64,000 nt of DNA, from positions 124,001 to 188,000 of the forward strand of contig NZ_MWXA01000005.1 of NCBI RefSeq assembly GCF_002259795.1, read 5' to 3'. The notes under the pieces are model-generated. The model saw only the letters and a program-made list of their open reading frames with translations. It was not told where the DNA came from and ran no database searches. The number at the start of each line of letters is the position of its first letter. Position 1 is the stretch's first letter. This document shows, piece after piece, positions 27,047 to 36,509 of the stretch. The stretch is from Bifidobacterium aquikefiri. GTDB lineage: Bacteria > Actinomycetota > Actinomycetes > Actinomycetales > Bifidobacteriaceae. Both the position numbers and the translations under genes were made by a program.

Positions 27047-28489
27047 TCAGTCAGCGGCACCGACGGAGTGCACATAGATGGAATCGGTGCTTCCAGCCTT
27101 GTGCTCGCCCTGTGCACTGCTGAGCAAAACGATCTTGTCGCCGTCAACGACCTTTCCGGCCTTCTTGAGGGTATCGTCAGCAAGCTTCATCAATTCCTTA
27201 CGGGTAAGGTCATGATAGTCACTGTCGAGCAGGAACGCTTCGGTTCCCCAGCTCAGTGCGAGCCAGTGGAAAGTGTGCATGTTTGAAGTCATGCCGAAGA
27301 TCGGAGCCGAAGGACGCTCACGGGAGACGCGATGAACGGTGTTACCGGTCTGGGTAAAGGCGACGATGGCCTTGGCATTGAGCTTCTCCGCCAAATCGAC
27401 CGCAGCGGATGAAACAGCACCGGAGTTTGACATATCGAGATTCTTGAGATCTGGGATACGGTCGTATCCGTGATCTGTGGCATAACCCGAAATGCGTGCC
27501 ATGGTCTGTACAGTCTGTGTTGGGTAATCGCCAACAGCGGTTTCGTTGGAGGTCATGGTTGCGTCCGCACCATCAAGGATGGCGTTGGCGCAGTCTGATG
27601 CCTCTGCACGTGTGGGGATTGGAGAGTGAACCATGGAACCGAGAACTTCGGTGGCCACGATTACAGGCTTTGCATATTGACGAGCAAGCTCGATGCAACG
27701 CTTGGTGACGAGAGGAACCTGTTCGAATGGCATCTCAACGGCCATATCGCCACGAGCAACCATGATGCCATCGAAGGCACGCACGATCTCTTCGAGGTTA
27801 TCTACAGCCTGGGGCTTTTCAATCTTGGCAACGATCGGGATGCGACGACCCTCTTCGTCCATGATTTCGTGAGCGCGATCGATGTCGGTTGCAAAGCGCA
27901 CGAATGACATGGCGATGATGTCCGCACCGGTCTGAATGCCCCAGCGAAGATCTGCCTCATCCTTCTCGGTCAGAGCGGGAAGACTCACAGCAACACCTGG
28001 AAGGTTGATGCCCTTGTGGGATGAGACCGGGCCAGCGACGATGACCTTGGTATGCACTTCATTGCCCTCGACGGAAGTGACCTCAAGACGAACCTTGCCG
28101 TCATCGATCAGGATTGGGTCTCCGGCATGGCAGTCACCGGGAAGACCCTTGAAGGTCGTTGAGGTGATGTGCTCGTCACCGGTGACGTCTTCGGTGGTGA
28201 TGGTGAATTCTTGGCCTTCCTTAAGGATTACCTTGTCTTCTCCATCGGCATTCTTCTTGAACCAGCCGCAACGGATCTTCGGTCCCTGAATGTCAACCAG
28301 TGCCGCAACGTTGCGTCCGGTCTTCTTGCTGGCCTCGCGAACGTTGTTGTAGACCTTGAGGTGATCTTCAGGAGTTCCGTGTGAGCGGTTCAGACGAGCA
28401 ACGTCCATCCCGGCTCCAATGAGCTTGGTGATGTTTTCCAGCGATTCTGTGGCTGGTCCGATAGTATCTACAATTTTGGCTTTGCGCAT
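27047..28489 (-). CDS. pyk: Pyruvate kinase
   Basis: Pyruvate kinase makes pyruvate and ATP from phosphoenolpyruvate and ADP, the last ATP-yielding step of the bifid shunt's lower half. The 480-residue protein starts MRKAKIVDTIGPATES and includes RLNRSHGTPEDH, IIAMSFVRFATDID, the active-site stretch IVAKIEKPQAVDNLEEI, ARGDMAVEMPFEQVP and PVIVATEVLGSM. The last is the usual ATQMLESM with a conservative change. The C-terminal domain covers residues 350-480. The upstream 20-residue reading extension is dropped. A LacI-type dyad lies 111 bases upstream. Confidence 0.96.
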   Translation of the reverse strand: MRKAKIVDTIGPATESLENITKLIGAGMDVARLNRSHGTPEDHLKVYNNVREASKKTGRNVAALVDIQGPKIRCGWFKKNADGEDKVILKEGQEFTITTEDVTGDEHITSTTFKGLPGDCHAGDPILIDDGKVRLEVTSVEGNEVHTKVIVAGPVSSHKGINLPGVAVSLPALTEKDEADLRWGIQTGADIIAMSFVRFATDIDRAHEIMDEEGRRIPIVAKIEKPQAVDNLEEIVRAFDGIMVARGDMAVEMPFEQVPLVTKRCIELARQYAKPVIVATEVLGSMVHSPIPTRAEASDCANAILDGADATMTSNETAVGDYPTQTVQTMARISGYATDHGYDRIPDLKNLDMSNSGAVSSAAVDLAEKLNAKAIVAFTQTGNTVHRVSRERPSAPIFGMTSNMHTFHWLALSWGTEAFLLDSDYHDLTRKELMKLADDTLKKAGKVVDGDKIVLLSSAQGEHKAGSTDSIYVHSVGAAD

Positions 28490-28599
28490 GAATGCCTGCC
28501 TATTTCTTATTTGGTGAACGAGGTTTGTATCCTCGCATTGTTTCCACAAACAACTGTACTATCTTTCACCGACCAGAATCCATAAATACGCGAGGTGTG

Positions 28600-28615
28600 T
28601 TGTTAGCGCTCACAA
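28600..28615. promoter_or_regulatory. LacI-family operator-like dyad upstream of pyk
   Basis: TTGTTAGCGCTCACAA is a near-perfect dyad around GCGC (7 of 8 pairs), the form bound by LacI-family repressors. It lies 111 bases before the pyk start, in the gap between terC and pyk. Bifidobacterial LacI regulators AraQ and MalR are reported to control central carbon genes. Which regulator acts here is inferred. Confidence 0.55.
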
Positions 28616-28653
28616 TACGTATTTTACTTGTTATATCAAGCAAGTTGGCATGA

Positions 28654-29634
28654 TTATTTGGAAGCCTCCACCGATCTCATGTGTATGAGACTTGCAATTG
28701 CAGCAGTTCCTATCGAAACGACGATCACTCCTAAGGACAGCCACGTGGGCACTTCTGGCGCTGCATCGATGGCATGCCCGCCGTTGATGAATGGCAGCGT
28801 ATTTTCATGGATCGCCTCAAGAATGAGTTTGATGCCGATGAATGCGAGAACAACGGCAAGACCTATCGGTAGATATACAAGTTTGTCCAGCAGAGCGCCG
28901 AGAAGGAAGAAAAGCTGCTGAAGACCAAGCAGCGCAAACACATTTGATGTGAACACGATGAACGGGTCTTTGGTAAGACCGAATATGGCGGGAATCGAAT
29001 CAAAGGCAAACAGCACATCAGTCGTGCCAATGGCGAGAAATACAACGAGCATCGGTGTGAAATAGCGCTGACCATGATGTGTGGTGCGCAGATGCTCGCC
29101 ATCGTAGTCATCGGAAATCTTCATGACTTTTCTGAGCATCCGTATCAAGCCATTTTCCTTATATTCCTCGTCATCATTGGATCCGAATACCATTCTTGCC
29201 GCTGTGACCAGAAGGAATGCCCCAAAGATGAAGAAGACCCAGGTAAAGCGGGTAATAAGCGCAGCTCCAGCCAATATGAAGAGGCCTCTCAGCAGCAGAG
29301 CTACGGTAATGCCAATGCTCAATACATATTTCTGAAGTGTCTTCGGAACGGCAAAGTTGGCCATGATGATGACGAATACGAACAGGTTATCGATGCTCAG
29401 TGAGTACTCAGTCAACCATCCAGAATAGAACTCGATGGCAGGCCGAGAACCTGCAACCAACCAGAGCAAACCGCCGAAAAGCAGCGCCGCAACGACAAAG
29501 AACCCGATGTGCGTCACACATTCACGGGTGCTGGGAACATGAGGTTTTCGCCCAATGAAAAAGATGTCTACGATGAAGAACATTGCAAGCACCACGAAGG
29601 TGCCGATCATAAAGGGTAACGGGGTTTCAGCCAT
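28654..29634 (-). CDS. TerC-family integral membrane protein
   Basis: The 326-residue protein has eight or nine hydrophobic segments, with the family's acidic and polar membrane motifs in WLTEYSLSIDNLFVFVIIM and FAFDSIPAIFGLTKDPFIVFTSNVFALLGLQQLFF. TerC/Alx relatives are linked to metal-ion (manganese, calcium) export and protein metalation at the membrane, and some to tellurite resistance. The SIDN and FDSIPA pairs are intact, so it is probably functional. It is single-gene, with no ter cluster near it. Confidence 0.9.
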   Translation of the reverse strand: MAETPLPFMIGTFVVLAMFFIVDIFFIGRKPHVPSTRECVTHIGFFVVAALLFGGLLWLVAGSRPAIEFYSGWLTEYSLSIDNLFVFVIIMANFAVPKTLQKYVLSIGITVALLLRGLFILAGAALITRFTWVFFIFGAFLLVTAARMVFGSNDDEEYKENGLIRMLRKVMKISDDYDGEHLRTTHHGQRYFTPMLVVFLAIGTTDVLFAFDSIPAIFGLTKDPFIVFTSNVFALLGLQQLFFLLGALLDKLVYLPIGLAVVLAFIGIKLILEAIHENTLPFINGGHAIDAAPEVPTWLSLGVIVVSIGTAAIASLIHMRSVEASK

Positions 29635-29760
29635 ACTAGCTAACTATACGACCCACCGAGAACGATTGCCTTTTGTAGATTGGGGAATGCCATGGCATCG
29701 ATTTCCAATACGATGCCATGGCAATCGTTGGAGAAGACCATAGACGAAATGATGCATCGC

Positions 29761-31872
29761 TCATTTCGCGCCATTGACCATACCACGCAGCTCCTTCTTC
29801 AAATCGTGGATCTCATCACGCAATCGCGCGGCGAGTTCGAATTGCAACTGTTCGGCGGCAGTATGCATCTGTTCGCTCAACTGACGAATCAAATCGGTAA
29901 GATCTTGCGCCGGAAGACCGGCCTTGAGTATCTCCTCATGGCGTTTTTGTGCCTCCTTGTCGTTGAAGGTTGGCACGCCAAGGTGAGAGTTGCCCGCCTT
30001 GTTTGCGTTGCGATATCCGCCTTCCAGCAGGGATTGGGTGTCAACGTCCTCATGAGCAATCATGTCGTTGACGTCGCTGATCTTCTTGATCAGCGGTTTT
30101 GGATCGATGTGGTGTTCCTTGTTGTATTCAATCTGACGTTGACGACGCCTGTTCGTTTCGGAAATTGCCTTGTTCATCGAATCCGTGCGTTCGTCCGCAT
30201 ACATCAGCACAGTTCCTGAAACGTTTCTTGCAGCGCGGCCTATGGTCTGGATCAGCGAGCGATAGGAACGAAGGAATCCTTCCTTGTCTGCATCGAGAAT
30301 CGCCACCAACGACACTTCTGGCAAATCAAGGCCCTCGCGCAGCAGGTTGATGCCGACGATCACATCGATCGTGCCAATCCTGAGTTCACGCAGCAATTCC
30401 ACCCGTCGCAAGGTATCAACATCGGAGTGGAGATATTCGACCTTGATGTCGCGCTCGACGAGATAGTCGGTAAGATCCTCGGCCATCTTCTTGGTGAGAG
30501 TCGTGACAAGCACGCGTTCATTTCTGGCAACTCGGTCCTTGATTTCAGCGAGCAAATCATCGACCTGCCCCTTGACAGGACGTACTTCAATCTGAGGATC
30601 CAGGAGTCCCGTTGGACGGATGATCTGCTCGACAACGCCATCTGAAAGCCCTAGTTCATAATCACCAGGCGTTGCTGAAAGATACACGGTCTGGCCAACT
30701 CTGTCGAGAAACTCCGGCCATTTCAACGGCCTGTTGTCCATGGCGCTTTGCAAACGGAATCCATGCTCCACCAACGTTCTCTTTCTGCTTGCATCGCCCT
30801 CGTACATAGCGCCAATCTGAGGAATGGTCACATGCGATTCATCGATGACCAGAAGAAAATCATCCGGGAAAAAGTCAAGCAAGGTATGAGGCGGTGTGCC
30901 GGGAGCGCGTTCATCAAAATGTCTTGAATAATTCTCAACACCAGAGCACACACCAATCTGCGTCAACATTTCGAGATCGTATGTAGTTCGCATGTTCAGA
31001 CGTTGCGCCTCAAGTTCCTTGCCCTGCTTGTGCAGCTCGGCGACGCGAGTGTCAAGTTCCTCCTTGATGGTTTTCAGGGCATGCTCCATGCGGTCGGGGC
31101 CGGCAACATAGTGCGATGCAGGGAAGATATGAACCTCTTTCTCCTCTTCGATCTCATCTCCTGTGAGGGGATGCAGGGTTGATATGCGGTCAATCTCGTC
31201 ACCAAAGAATTCGATTCGAATGGCCAGTTCCTCATAGACCGGAATGATCTCAACCGTATCGCCCCGGACTCGGAAGGTACCGCGAACGAATGCAATGTCA
31301 TTGCGTTTGTATTGCATATTGACGAAGGTGCGCAGAAGCTCGTCCCTGTTCAGCTGCTGCCCCTGCTTGAGGAACAGCATGCGACTCGCATACTCCTCTG
31401 GAGTCCCCAGGCCATATATGCATGAAACCGTTGCCACGACGACGCAATCTCGCCTCGTGAGTAGGTTCGCCGTTGCTGCATGCCGAAGACGCTCAACATC
31501 GTCATTGATGTTCGAATCCTTTTCAATGTAGGTATCCGTCTGGGGAATGTAGGCTTCCGGCTGGTAATAGTCATAATAGGAAACGAAGTAGCTGACGGCG
31601 TTGTCAGGCATGAGTTCCCTGAATTCTGCACAGAGCTGCGCTGCAAGGGTCTTATTCGGTTCGATGATCAACGTCGGACGCTGCAGTTTTTCAATCATCC
31701 ATGCAGTGGTGGCGGTCTTTCCGGTTCCGGTTGCACCCATCAACACAACGTCATTTTCGCCATTGTCGATTCGTGTTACCAGATCATTGATCGCCTGTGG
31801 CTGATCGCCTGAGGGATGGTATGGTGACTTCACTTCGAAAGGCTTATTTGCACGTTCGATATTGAATCCCAT
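29761..31872 (-). CDS. uvrB: UvrABC system protein B
   Basis: UvrB verifies DNA damage and recruits UvrC in nucleotide excision repair. The 703-residue protein starts [20 protein letters not shown]. Motifs are [15 protein letters not shown] (Walker A), [20 protein letters not shown] (beta hairpin), [10 protein letters not shown] (DEAD position), [12 protein letters not shown] and QTIGRAARN. The C-terminal UVR helix pair ([20 protein letters not shown]) binds UvrC. GAGGAGG lies six bases upstream. An SOS-box palindrome sits 110 bases upstream within coaE. Confidence 0.97.
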   Translation of the reverse strand: MGFNIERANKPFEVKSPYHPSGDQPQAINDLVTRIDNGENDVVLMGATGTGKTATTAWMIEKLQRPTLIIEPNKTLAAQLCAEFRELMPDNAVSYFVSYYDYYQPEAYIPQTDTYIEKDSNINDDVERLRHAATANLLTRRDCVVVATVSCIYGLGTPEEYASRMLFLKQGQQLNRDELLRTFVNMQYKRNDIAFVRGTFRVRGDTVEIIPVYEELAIRIEFFGDEIDRISTLHPLTGDEIEEEKEVHIFPASHYVAGPDRMEHALKTIKEELDTRVAELHKQGKELEAQRLNMRTTYDLEMLTQIGVCSGVENYSRHFDERAPGTPPHTLLDFFPDDFLLVIDESHVTIPQIGAMYEGDASRKRTLVEHGFRLQSAMDNRPLKWPEFLDRVGQTVYLSATPGDYELGLSDGVVEQIIRPTGLLDPQIEVRPVKGQVDDLLAEIKDRVARNERVLVTTLTKKMAEDLTDYLVERDIKVEYLHSDVDTLRRVELLRELRIGTIDVIVGINLLREGLDLPEVSLVAILDADKEGFLRSYRSLIQTIGRAARNVSGTVLMYADERTDSMNKAISETNRRRQRQIEYNKEHHIDPKPLIKKISDVNDMIAHEDVDTQSLLEGGYRNANKAGNSHLGVPTFNDKEAQKRHEEILKAGLPAQDLTDLIRQLSEQMHTAAEQLQFELAARLRDEIHDLKKELRGMVNGAK

Positions 31873-31918
31873 ACATTCCTCCTCATAAGGTCAACGATTA
31901 CAGGCAGCTTCCCCGAGC

Positions 31919-32608
31919 TCATCGTGCATCGCATGACCTTTGTTGCTCCTGTACCAAACCAGCATATACTCTATCAACAGTTTCGAACATCTGTTCGATG
32001 CTCACAGCTGAGTCGATAACAATGTCTGCAATGTCCAGGCGCTGATGCTCATTGCTTTGGCTCTGAATTCGTGCCTGTGCATCATCCATTGACATATGGC
32101 GACTACTGAGCATGCGCTGGATGCGAAGATCGACAGGTGCTTCAACGGTGATGATGTGCCTGAAGTCAAAGGGTATGGTACGGATGACCTCGGTTAGCAG
32201 CGGTATATCGTGGATGATGATCCGAGACCGCGAATCAATGCCGTTATCCAATCTCTGCATGAAACGAGTCTCAAGAATTGCTGCACGTTCGTAGACCAGA
32301 GGATGGACGATGGCATTCAACCGTTCACGTAAAGGAGCATGCTCCGCTCCCCCGAATATCACCGAGGACAGCCATTTCCTTCGTAATTGCCCCTGATTGT
32401 CAATTGCCTCCGGGCCAAAAGCAGACACGATCTTTCTCAATCCAGGAGTATCTGGAGCAACCACTTCGGCAGCAATGCCGTCATAATCAAGAACAAAGGC
32501 ACCAAGCTCACGCATATGAGCTACGACCGTACTTTTTCCGGCGGCAATGCCTCCGGTAATACCTATTCTCATTGGATTCCGCATCTCGCAGGCCATCTTA
32601 TTATTCAT
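31919..32608 (-). CDS. coaE: Dephospho-CoA kinase
   Basis: CoaE phosphorylates the 3' hydroxyl of dephospho-CoA's ribose, the last step of CoA synthesis. The P-loop is GITGGIAAGKSTVVAHM, and DYDGIAAEVV and VHPLVYERAAIL are typical. The protein is about 229 residues from ATG 32608, which has GGAG eight bases before it; the core starts MRIGITGG at a later ATG. The C-terminal region overlaps an SOS box for uvrB. The order rpsA-coaE-uvrB is conserved in actinobacteria. Confidence 0.93.
   Translation of the reverse strand: MNNKMACEMRNPMRIGITGGIAAGKSTVVAHMRELGAFVLDYDGIAAEVVAPDTPGLRKIVSAFGPEAIDNQGQLRRKWLSSVIFGGAEHAPLRERLNAIVHPLVYERAAILETRFMQRLDNGIDSRSRIIIHDIPLLTEVIRTIPFDFRHIITVEAPVDLRIQRMLSSRHMSMDDAQARIQSQSNEHQRLDIADIVIDSAVSIEQMFETVDRVYAGLVQEQQRSCDAR
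31983..31998. promoter_or_regulatory. SOS (LexA) box for uvrB inside coaE
   Basis: TCGAACATCTGTTCGA has perfect TCGAAC/GTTCGA half-sites with four bases between, the actinobacterial LexA consensus. It lies 110 bases upstream of the uvrB start, within codons of coaE, so the uvrB promoter would be inside coaE. Confidence 0.6.
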
Positions 32609-32725
32609 TCTGAACTTCTCCAAGTATAAAATGCCAAAAATGGCATCAAACGCTGACGATTTGGTGTTTTCCTACGGTTGATACTTCGCTAAGTTCACAA
32701 CGAACAGAGAATGCCATGAAAAAAA

Positions 32726-32757
32726 CGATAGACCCGGTCAATTGACCGGGTCTATCG
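32726..32757 (-). terminator. Rho-independent terminator of rpsA
   Basis: A 32-base perfect palindrome (CGATAGACCCGGTCA mirrored) is followed on the minus strand by TTTTTT. It lies 54 bases beyond the rpsA stop and isolates it from coaE. Confidence 0.9.
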
Positions 32758-32810
32758 CCTACATTCAATGAATCGCACTGGCAATCAGTCGGTTCATTCA
32801 ATGCATGAGT

Positions 32811-34298
32811 TCACTTCTTTTCACTGAGGAGCTGTTCGCGCAAAGCAGCGAGCTGATCGTCGGCAGCAAGTGTGCCTTCGGTGCTTTCTTCAGAAGAATA
32901 GTTCGAAGTTGCCTCTTCGGCCTTCTTCTCCTTCGGCTCTGATTCCTGACCGTCTTCGGCGGCGGAAGCAGCTGCGTTCTCGATCTCCTTGGCAACGAAT
33001 GCCTTGTGCTCTTCCCACAGCTCGTGAGCTGAAGCATACTGAGCTTCCCACTCTTCGCGCTGCTTCTCGTAGCCTGCAATCCATTCGTTGGTCTCTGGGT
33101 CGAAACCTTCTGGGTACTTGTAATTACCGCTCTCGTCGTACTCTGCAGGCATGCCGTAGAGTGCCGGATCAAAGTCTTCCGATGAAGGATCAACGGAATC
33201 GTTCGCCTGCTTGAGCGAGAGGGAAATACGACGACGATCAAGATCAACATCGATGACCTTGACGAAGACCTCTTCTCCTGGCTTGACAACAGTCTCTGGA
33301 TTTTCGACGTGACGGTTGGCCAGCTCGGAAATGTGAACCAGGCCCTCAATGCCATCCTCAACGGAAATGAAGACACCGAACTGCACGATCTTCGTGACCT
33401 TGCCCTTGACGATCTGCCCTGGAACATGAGTACGGGCGAAGCGCTGCCATGGATCTTCCTGAGTTGCCTTGAGACTGAGCGAGATGCGCTCGCGATCCAT
33501 ATCGACATCCAAGACCTCAACGGTAACCTTGTCGCCAACCTTGACCACTTCACTCGGGTGATCAATGTGCTTCCAGGAGAGCTCGGAAACGTGGATGAGG
33601 CCATCAACGCCGCCGAGATCGACAAATGCGCCGAAGTTGACGATGGAGCTGACAACACCCTCACGGATCTGGCCCTTCTTGAGCTGCGAGAGGAAGGTCT
33701 CGCGCACTTCGGACTGGGTCTCTTCGAGGTACTGACGGCGTGAAAGAACCACATTGTTGCGGTTCTTGTCAAGTTCAAGAATCTTGGCCTTGATCTTCTG
33801 CCCGATGTATGGGCTCAGATCACGGACGCGACGCATTTCAACAAGAGATGCAGGCAGGAATCCGCGCAGACCGATATCGACAATCAAGCCACCCTTGACA
33901 GCTTCGATGACAGTTCCCTCAACAACGCCATCGGCATCCTTGATCTTCTCGATATCTCCCCAGGCGCGTTCATACTGTGCACGCTTCTTGGAAAGGATAA
34001 GACGGCCTTCCTTGTCTTCCTTGGTGACGACAAGAGCCTCGATCGAATCGCCGACCTTGACCACTTCATCGGGATCGACGTCTTTCTTGATGGAAAGTTC
34101 GCGTGAAGGAATGACTCCTTCAGTCTTGTAGCCGATGTCAAGCAATACTTCGTCGTGATCAACGCGAACGACGGTACCCTCGACCAAATCACCATCATCG
34201 AAGTTCTTGATGGTGGAATCGACTGCCTTGATGAAGTCCTCCTCGGTGCCGATGTCGTTGATCGCAACCTTCTGGACTTCTGTATTATTTTCTGCCAT
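32811..34298 (-). CDS. rpsA: 30S ribosomal protein S1
   Basis: S1 brings mRNA to the small subunit. The 495-residue protein begins MAENNTEVQKVAINDIG and has four S1 RNA-binding domains: DGDLVEGTVVRVD..., DADGVVEGTVIEAV..., KGQIREGVVSSIVNFGAFVD... and PGQIVKGKVTKIVQFGVFIS.... The acidic, Glu/Ala-rich tail of about 120 residues is predicted disordered. Four rather than six domains is normal for actinobacteria. The start ATG 34298 is chosen because the 37-residue extension has no homology-like features. Confidence 0.96.
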   Translation of the reverse strand: MAENNTEVQKVAINDIGTEEDFIKAVDSTIKNFDDGDLVEGTVVRVDHDEVLLDIGYKTEGVIPSRELSIKKDVDPDEVVKVGDSIEALVVTKEDKEGRLILSKKRAQYERAWGDIEKIKDADGVVEGTVIEAVKGGLIVDIGLRGFLPASLVEMRRVRDLSPYIGQKIKAKILELDKNRNNVVLSRRQYLEETQSEVRETFLSQLKKGQIREGVVSSIVNFGAFVDLGGVDGLIHVSELSWKHIDHPSEVVKVGDKVTVEVLDVDMDRERISLSLKATQEDPWQRFARTHVPGQIVKGKVTKIVQFGVFISVEDGIEGLVHISELANRHVENPETVVKPGEEVFVKVIDVDLDRRRISLSLKQANDSVDPSSEDFDPALYGMPAEYDESGNYKYPEGFDPETNEWIAGYEKQREEWEAQYASAHELWEEHKAFVAKEIENAAASAAEDGQESEPKEKKAEEATSNYSSEESTEGTLAADDQLAALREQLLSEKK

Positions 34299-34405
34299 TA
34301 ATTGATTATTTCTGTAAGTAGTGGATGAATAAAATCGATTTTCAATTATGAATATCTGCCTAGTAGGCACATACGCCCTTAGTATATGCGATAAATCGCC
34401 TGTTG

Positions 34406-35290
34406 TCACTTTCCAAAAGCTTGGCGTTCCGCAGTTTCGACGACGTTGGTAAGCAGCATCGCACGAGTCATCGGCCCAACGCCTCCAGGATTGGGCGTAT
34501 ACGCTGATGCGACGTTCCGTGCCGATGGGTCAATATCGCCTGAAATTCGCCATTTTCCTGTTGTTTTATCCTGTATGCGGGCAATGCCGACATCTACGAG
34601 AACAGCGCCGTCCTTCACATCATTCGCCTGAACGATGCCAGGCTGCCCTGTTGCGGCGATGATGACATCGGCTCTTTTCATCTGTTCGTGAAGATCCCTG
34701 GTACCCGTATGGCATAGCGTCACCGTGGCATTGCACTCCTTGCGGGTGAGGAGCAGTCCGATGGTTCGACCAATCGTGATTCCCCGTCCGACAACGCAGA
34801 CGTTCTTCCCGTCAAGATCTATGTTGTATGCAGCAAGAAGTTCTAGAATTCCCCGTGGAGTGCATGGCAGCGGGGTTGAGATCTCGCCCGAAACGTGCAA
34901 GACCAGCTGACCGAGATTATATGGATGCATGCCATCGGCATCCTTGCAGGCATCGATTTCATCTATCACGGCATGCGTATCCGTGCCCTTCGGCAACGGG
35001 AGCTGAACGATGAATCCTGTGCATTGTGCATCTGCATTCAGATCATCGACGGTACGTATGATGTCTTCAGTCGTGGCACTTTCCGGAAGATCATACTTGA
35101 TTGACTTGATGCCGACCTCTGCACAATCTCGATGCTTGCCAGCCACATATCGCGCAGAAGCAGGATCGTTACCGACAAGAAGCGTTCCAAGACCTGGAAA
35201 GACTCCGTGATGCTGCAATCGTTCGACGCGCTGCCGCAAATCCTGTTTGACCGATTGTGAAACGGCATTGCCATCAAGCAACAAAACCAT
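34406..35290 (-). CDS. folD: Bifunctional methylene-THF dehydrogenase / methenyl-THF cyclohydrolase
   Basis: FolD interconverts 5,10-methylene- and 10-formyl-tetrahydrofolate for purine and formyl-Met synthesis. The 294-residue protein has GTLLVGNDPASARYVAGKHRDC with the catalytic Lys, GFIVQLPLPKGTD, PCTPRGILELLAAYNIDLDGK, and the Rossmann stretch VVGRGITIGRTIGLLLT. The C-terminal signature is PNPGGVGPMTRAMLL. Divergent from the lipoprotein gene at 35450. Confidence 0.96.
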   Translation of the reverse strand: MVLLLDGNAVSQSVKQDLRQRVERLQHHGVFPGLGTLLVGNDPASARYVAGKHRDCAEVGIKSIKYDLPESATTEDIIRTVDDLNADAQCTGFIVQLPLPKGTDTHAVIDEIDACKDADGMHPYNLGQLVLHVSGEISTPLPCTPRGILELLAAYNIDLDGKNVCVVGRGITIGRTIGLLLTRKECNATVTLCHTGTRDLHEQMKRADVIIAATGQPGIVQANDVKDGAVLVDVGIARIQDKTTGKWRISGDIDPSARNVASAYTPNPGGVGPMTRAMLLTNVVETAERQAFGK

Positions 35291-35449
35291 AATTGAGACT
35301 CCAGTTCTTCTCGAAATTGCTCCGAGTCATAGGCTATCGTGAATTAAGGATTATCGCCTTCATATGAAGATGAAGTTAATTGGAGTCGGTGGAGCTTGCA
35401 TCGATAATGCTGGTCACGTAACCATCGATGTTTGATGAAGAGGTCAGGT

Positions 35450-36496
35450 ATGAAACAACATAGGGGCTTAGCACAGAGGATATTGGCAGCTCTTCTCACC
35501 ATGAGCGCAGTTATCGCATTATCCGCTTGCTCACTGCGCTCGCAGAGTTCCGCAACGCCTTCCACGACATCTTCCACGCTGAGTGGACCAATCCCTGTAG
35601 TCGCCACCATCCGTCCATGGGGTTCGTTGGCACAGGAATTAGGTGGCAATCAGGTCAAGGTCACCACCATCATTTCGGATCCAAATCTTGCGATACAGGA
35701 ATATGAGCCAAAGACAACGGATATCACCACCATTGGCAAGTCCCGAATTGAGATCGTCAATGGCGCTGGCTATGACGATTGGGCTACCAAATCCGTGCCC
35801 AAGGACGCAACTTTGGTCAGTGCCGCCGATGCTGTGGGTGCTTCAGAGGGAGACAACCCCTATCTGTGGTTTTCCAAGGATGTGCGCAACAGCGTTGCAA
35901 CCGAAGTGACCGAGGCCTATATCAAGGCACTCCCCAATCAGAAGGCTTACTTCAATGCCCGGCTCAAGGCATGGAAAAAAAGCGAGACAACTCTGGAAAC
36001 GCTGATACAGACCGTTGCATCACAGTCAAAGAAAAAGTTGACCTACGCTCAGGAACGGCCAATCGCATACTACCTCATGGCTGATCTGGGATTTAGCGAC
36101 AAGACGCCCAAAAAGTTTGCACAGGCGCTCAGTGGTAATGAGGAACCTACAGTTGATGAAGTCGATGAATTCGTGAATCTGCTCGGCAAATCAAAGCACC
36201 CCAGCATTTTCCTGGAAGATTCCACGCGACAATCGACTGAGACACAGGAGAAACTCGTGACGACTGCCAAAGGCAACGCTGTTCCCATGACTGATGTCAC
36301 CGAAGAGATGCCTACGCAGGAGACGACACTGAATGAATGGATCAGCACCATAACAACGAATATCGCCAAGGCATTGGAACTCAGAACAAAGATTCAGTCC
36401 GAGGACTCGGATGCAGAGTCCACTCAGGCAACGGTATCTGACAGTGCCTCACCGTCGACCAGTGGGTCAGACGCAACGCCGAGTTCAACTCAGTGA
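35450..36496 (+). CDS. TroA/ZnuA-family lipoprotein lacking metal-ligand histidines
   Basis: The 348-residue protein has a lipoprotein signal (LLTMSAVIALSAC, lipobox LSAC), a Ser/Thr-rich linker, then the cluster A-1 solute-binding fold. PVVATIRPWGSLAQELGGN and the position IQEYEPKTTDI match the family, where the usual DPHxYEP is. The ligand His is Gln; the second (usual HxWLDP) is YLWFSKD, and the third is also replaced. The mature protein has one histidine (SKHPS). It may bind another ligand or be a scaffold. No permease or ATPase genes adjoin. AGAGG before ATG 35450 fixes the start; ATG 35435 is also possible. Confidence 0.8.
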   Translation: MKQHRGLAQRILAALLTMSAVIALSACSLRSQSSATPSTTSSTLSGPIPVVATIRPWGSLAQELGGNQVKVTTIISDPNLAIQEYEPKTTDITTIGKSRIEIVNGAGYDDWATKSVPKDATLVSAADAVGASEGDNPYLWFSKDVRNSVATEVTEAYIKALPNQKAYFNARLKAWKKSETTLETLIQTVASQSKKKLTYAQERPIAYYLMADLGFSDKTPKKFAQALSGNEEPTVDEVDEFVNLLGKSKHPSIFLEDSTRQSTETQEKLVTTAKGNAVPMTDVTEEMPTQETTLNEWISTITTNIAKALELRTKIQSEDSDAESTQATVSDSASPSTSGSDATPSSTQ

Positions 36497-36509
36497 TCGG
36501 CCTTGCAGA

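Noticed and set aside
32798-33778. 326-codon open frame in another frame of rpsA
   Set aside because: It is rich in Ser and Arg, overlaps the conserved S1 domains, has no ribosome binding site or family resemblance, and is a shadow of rpsA.
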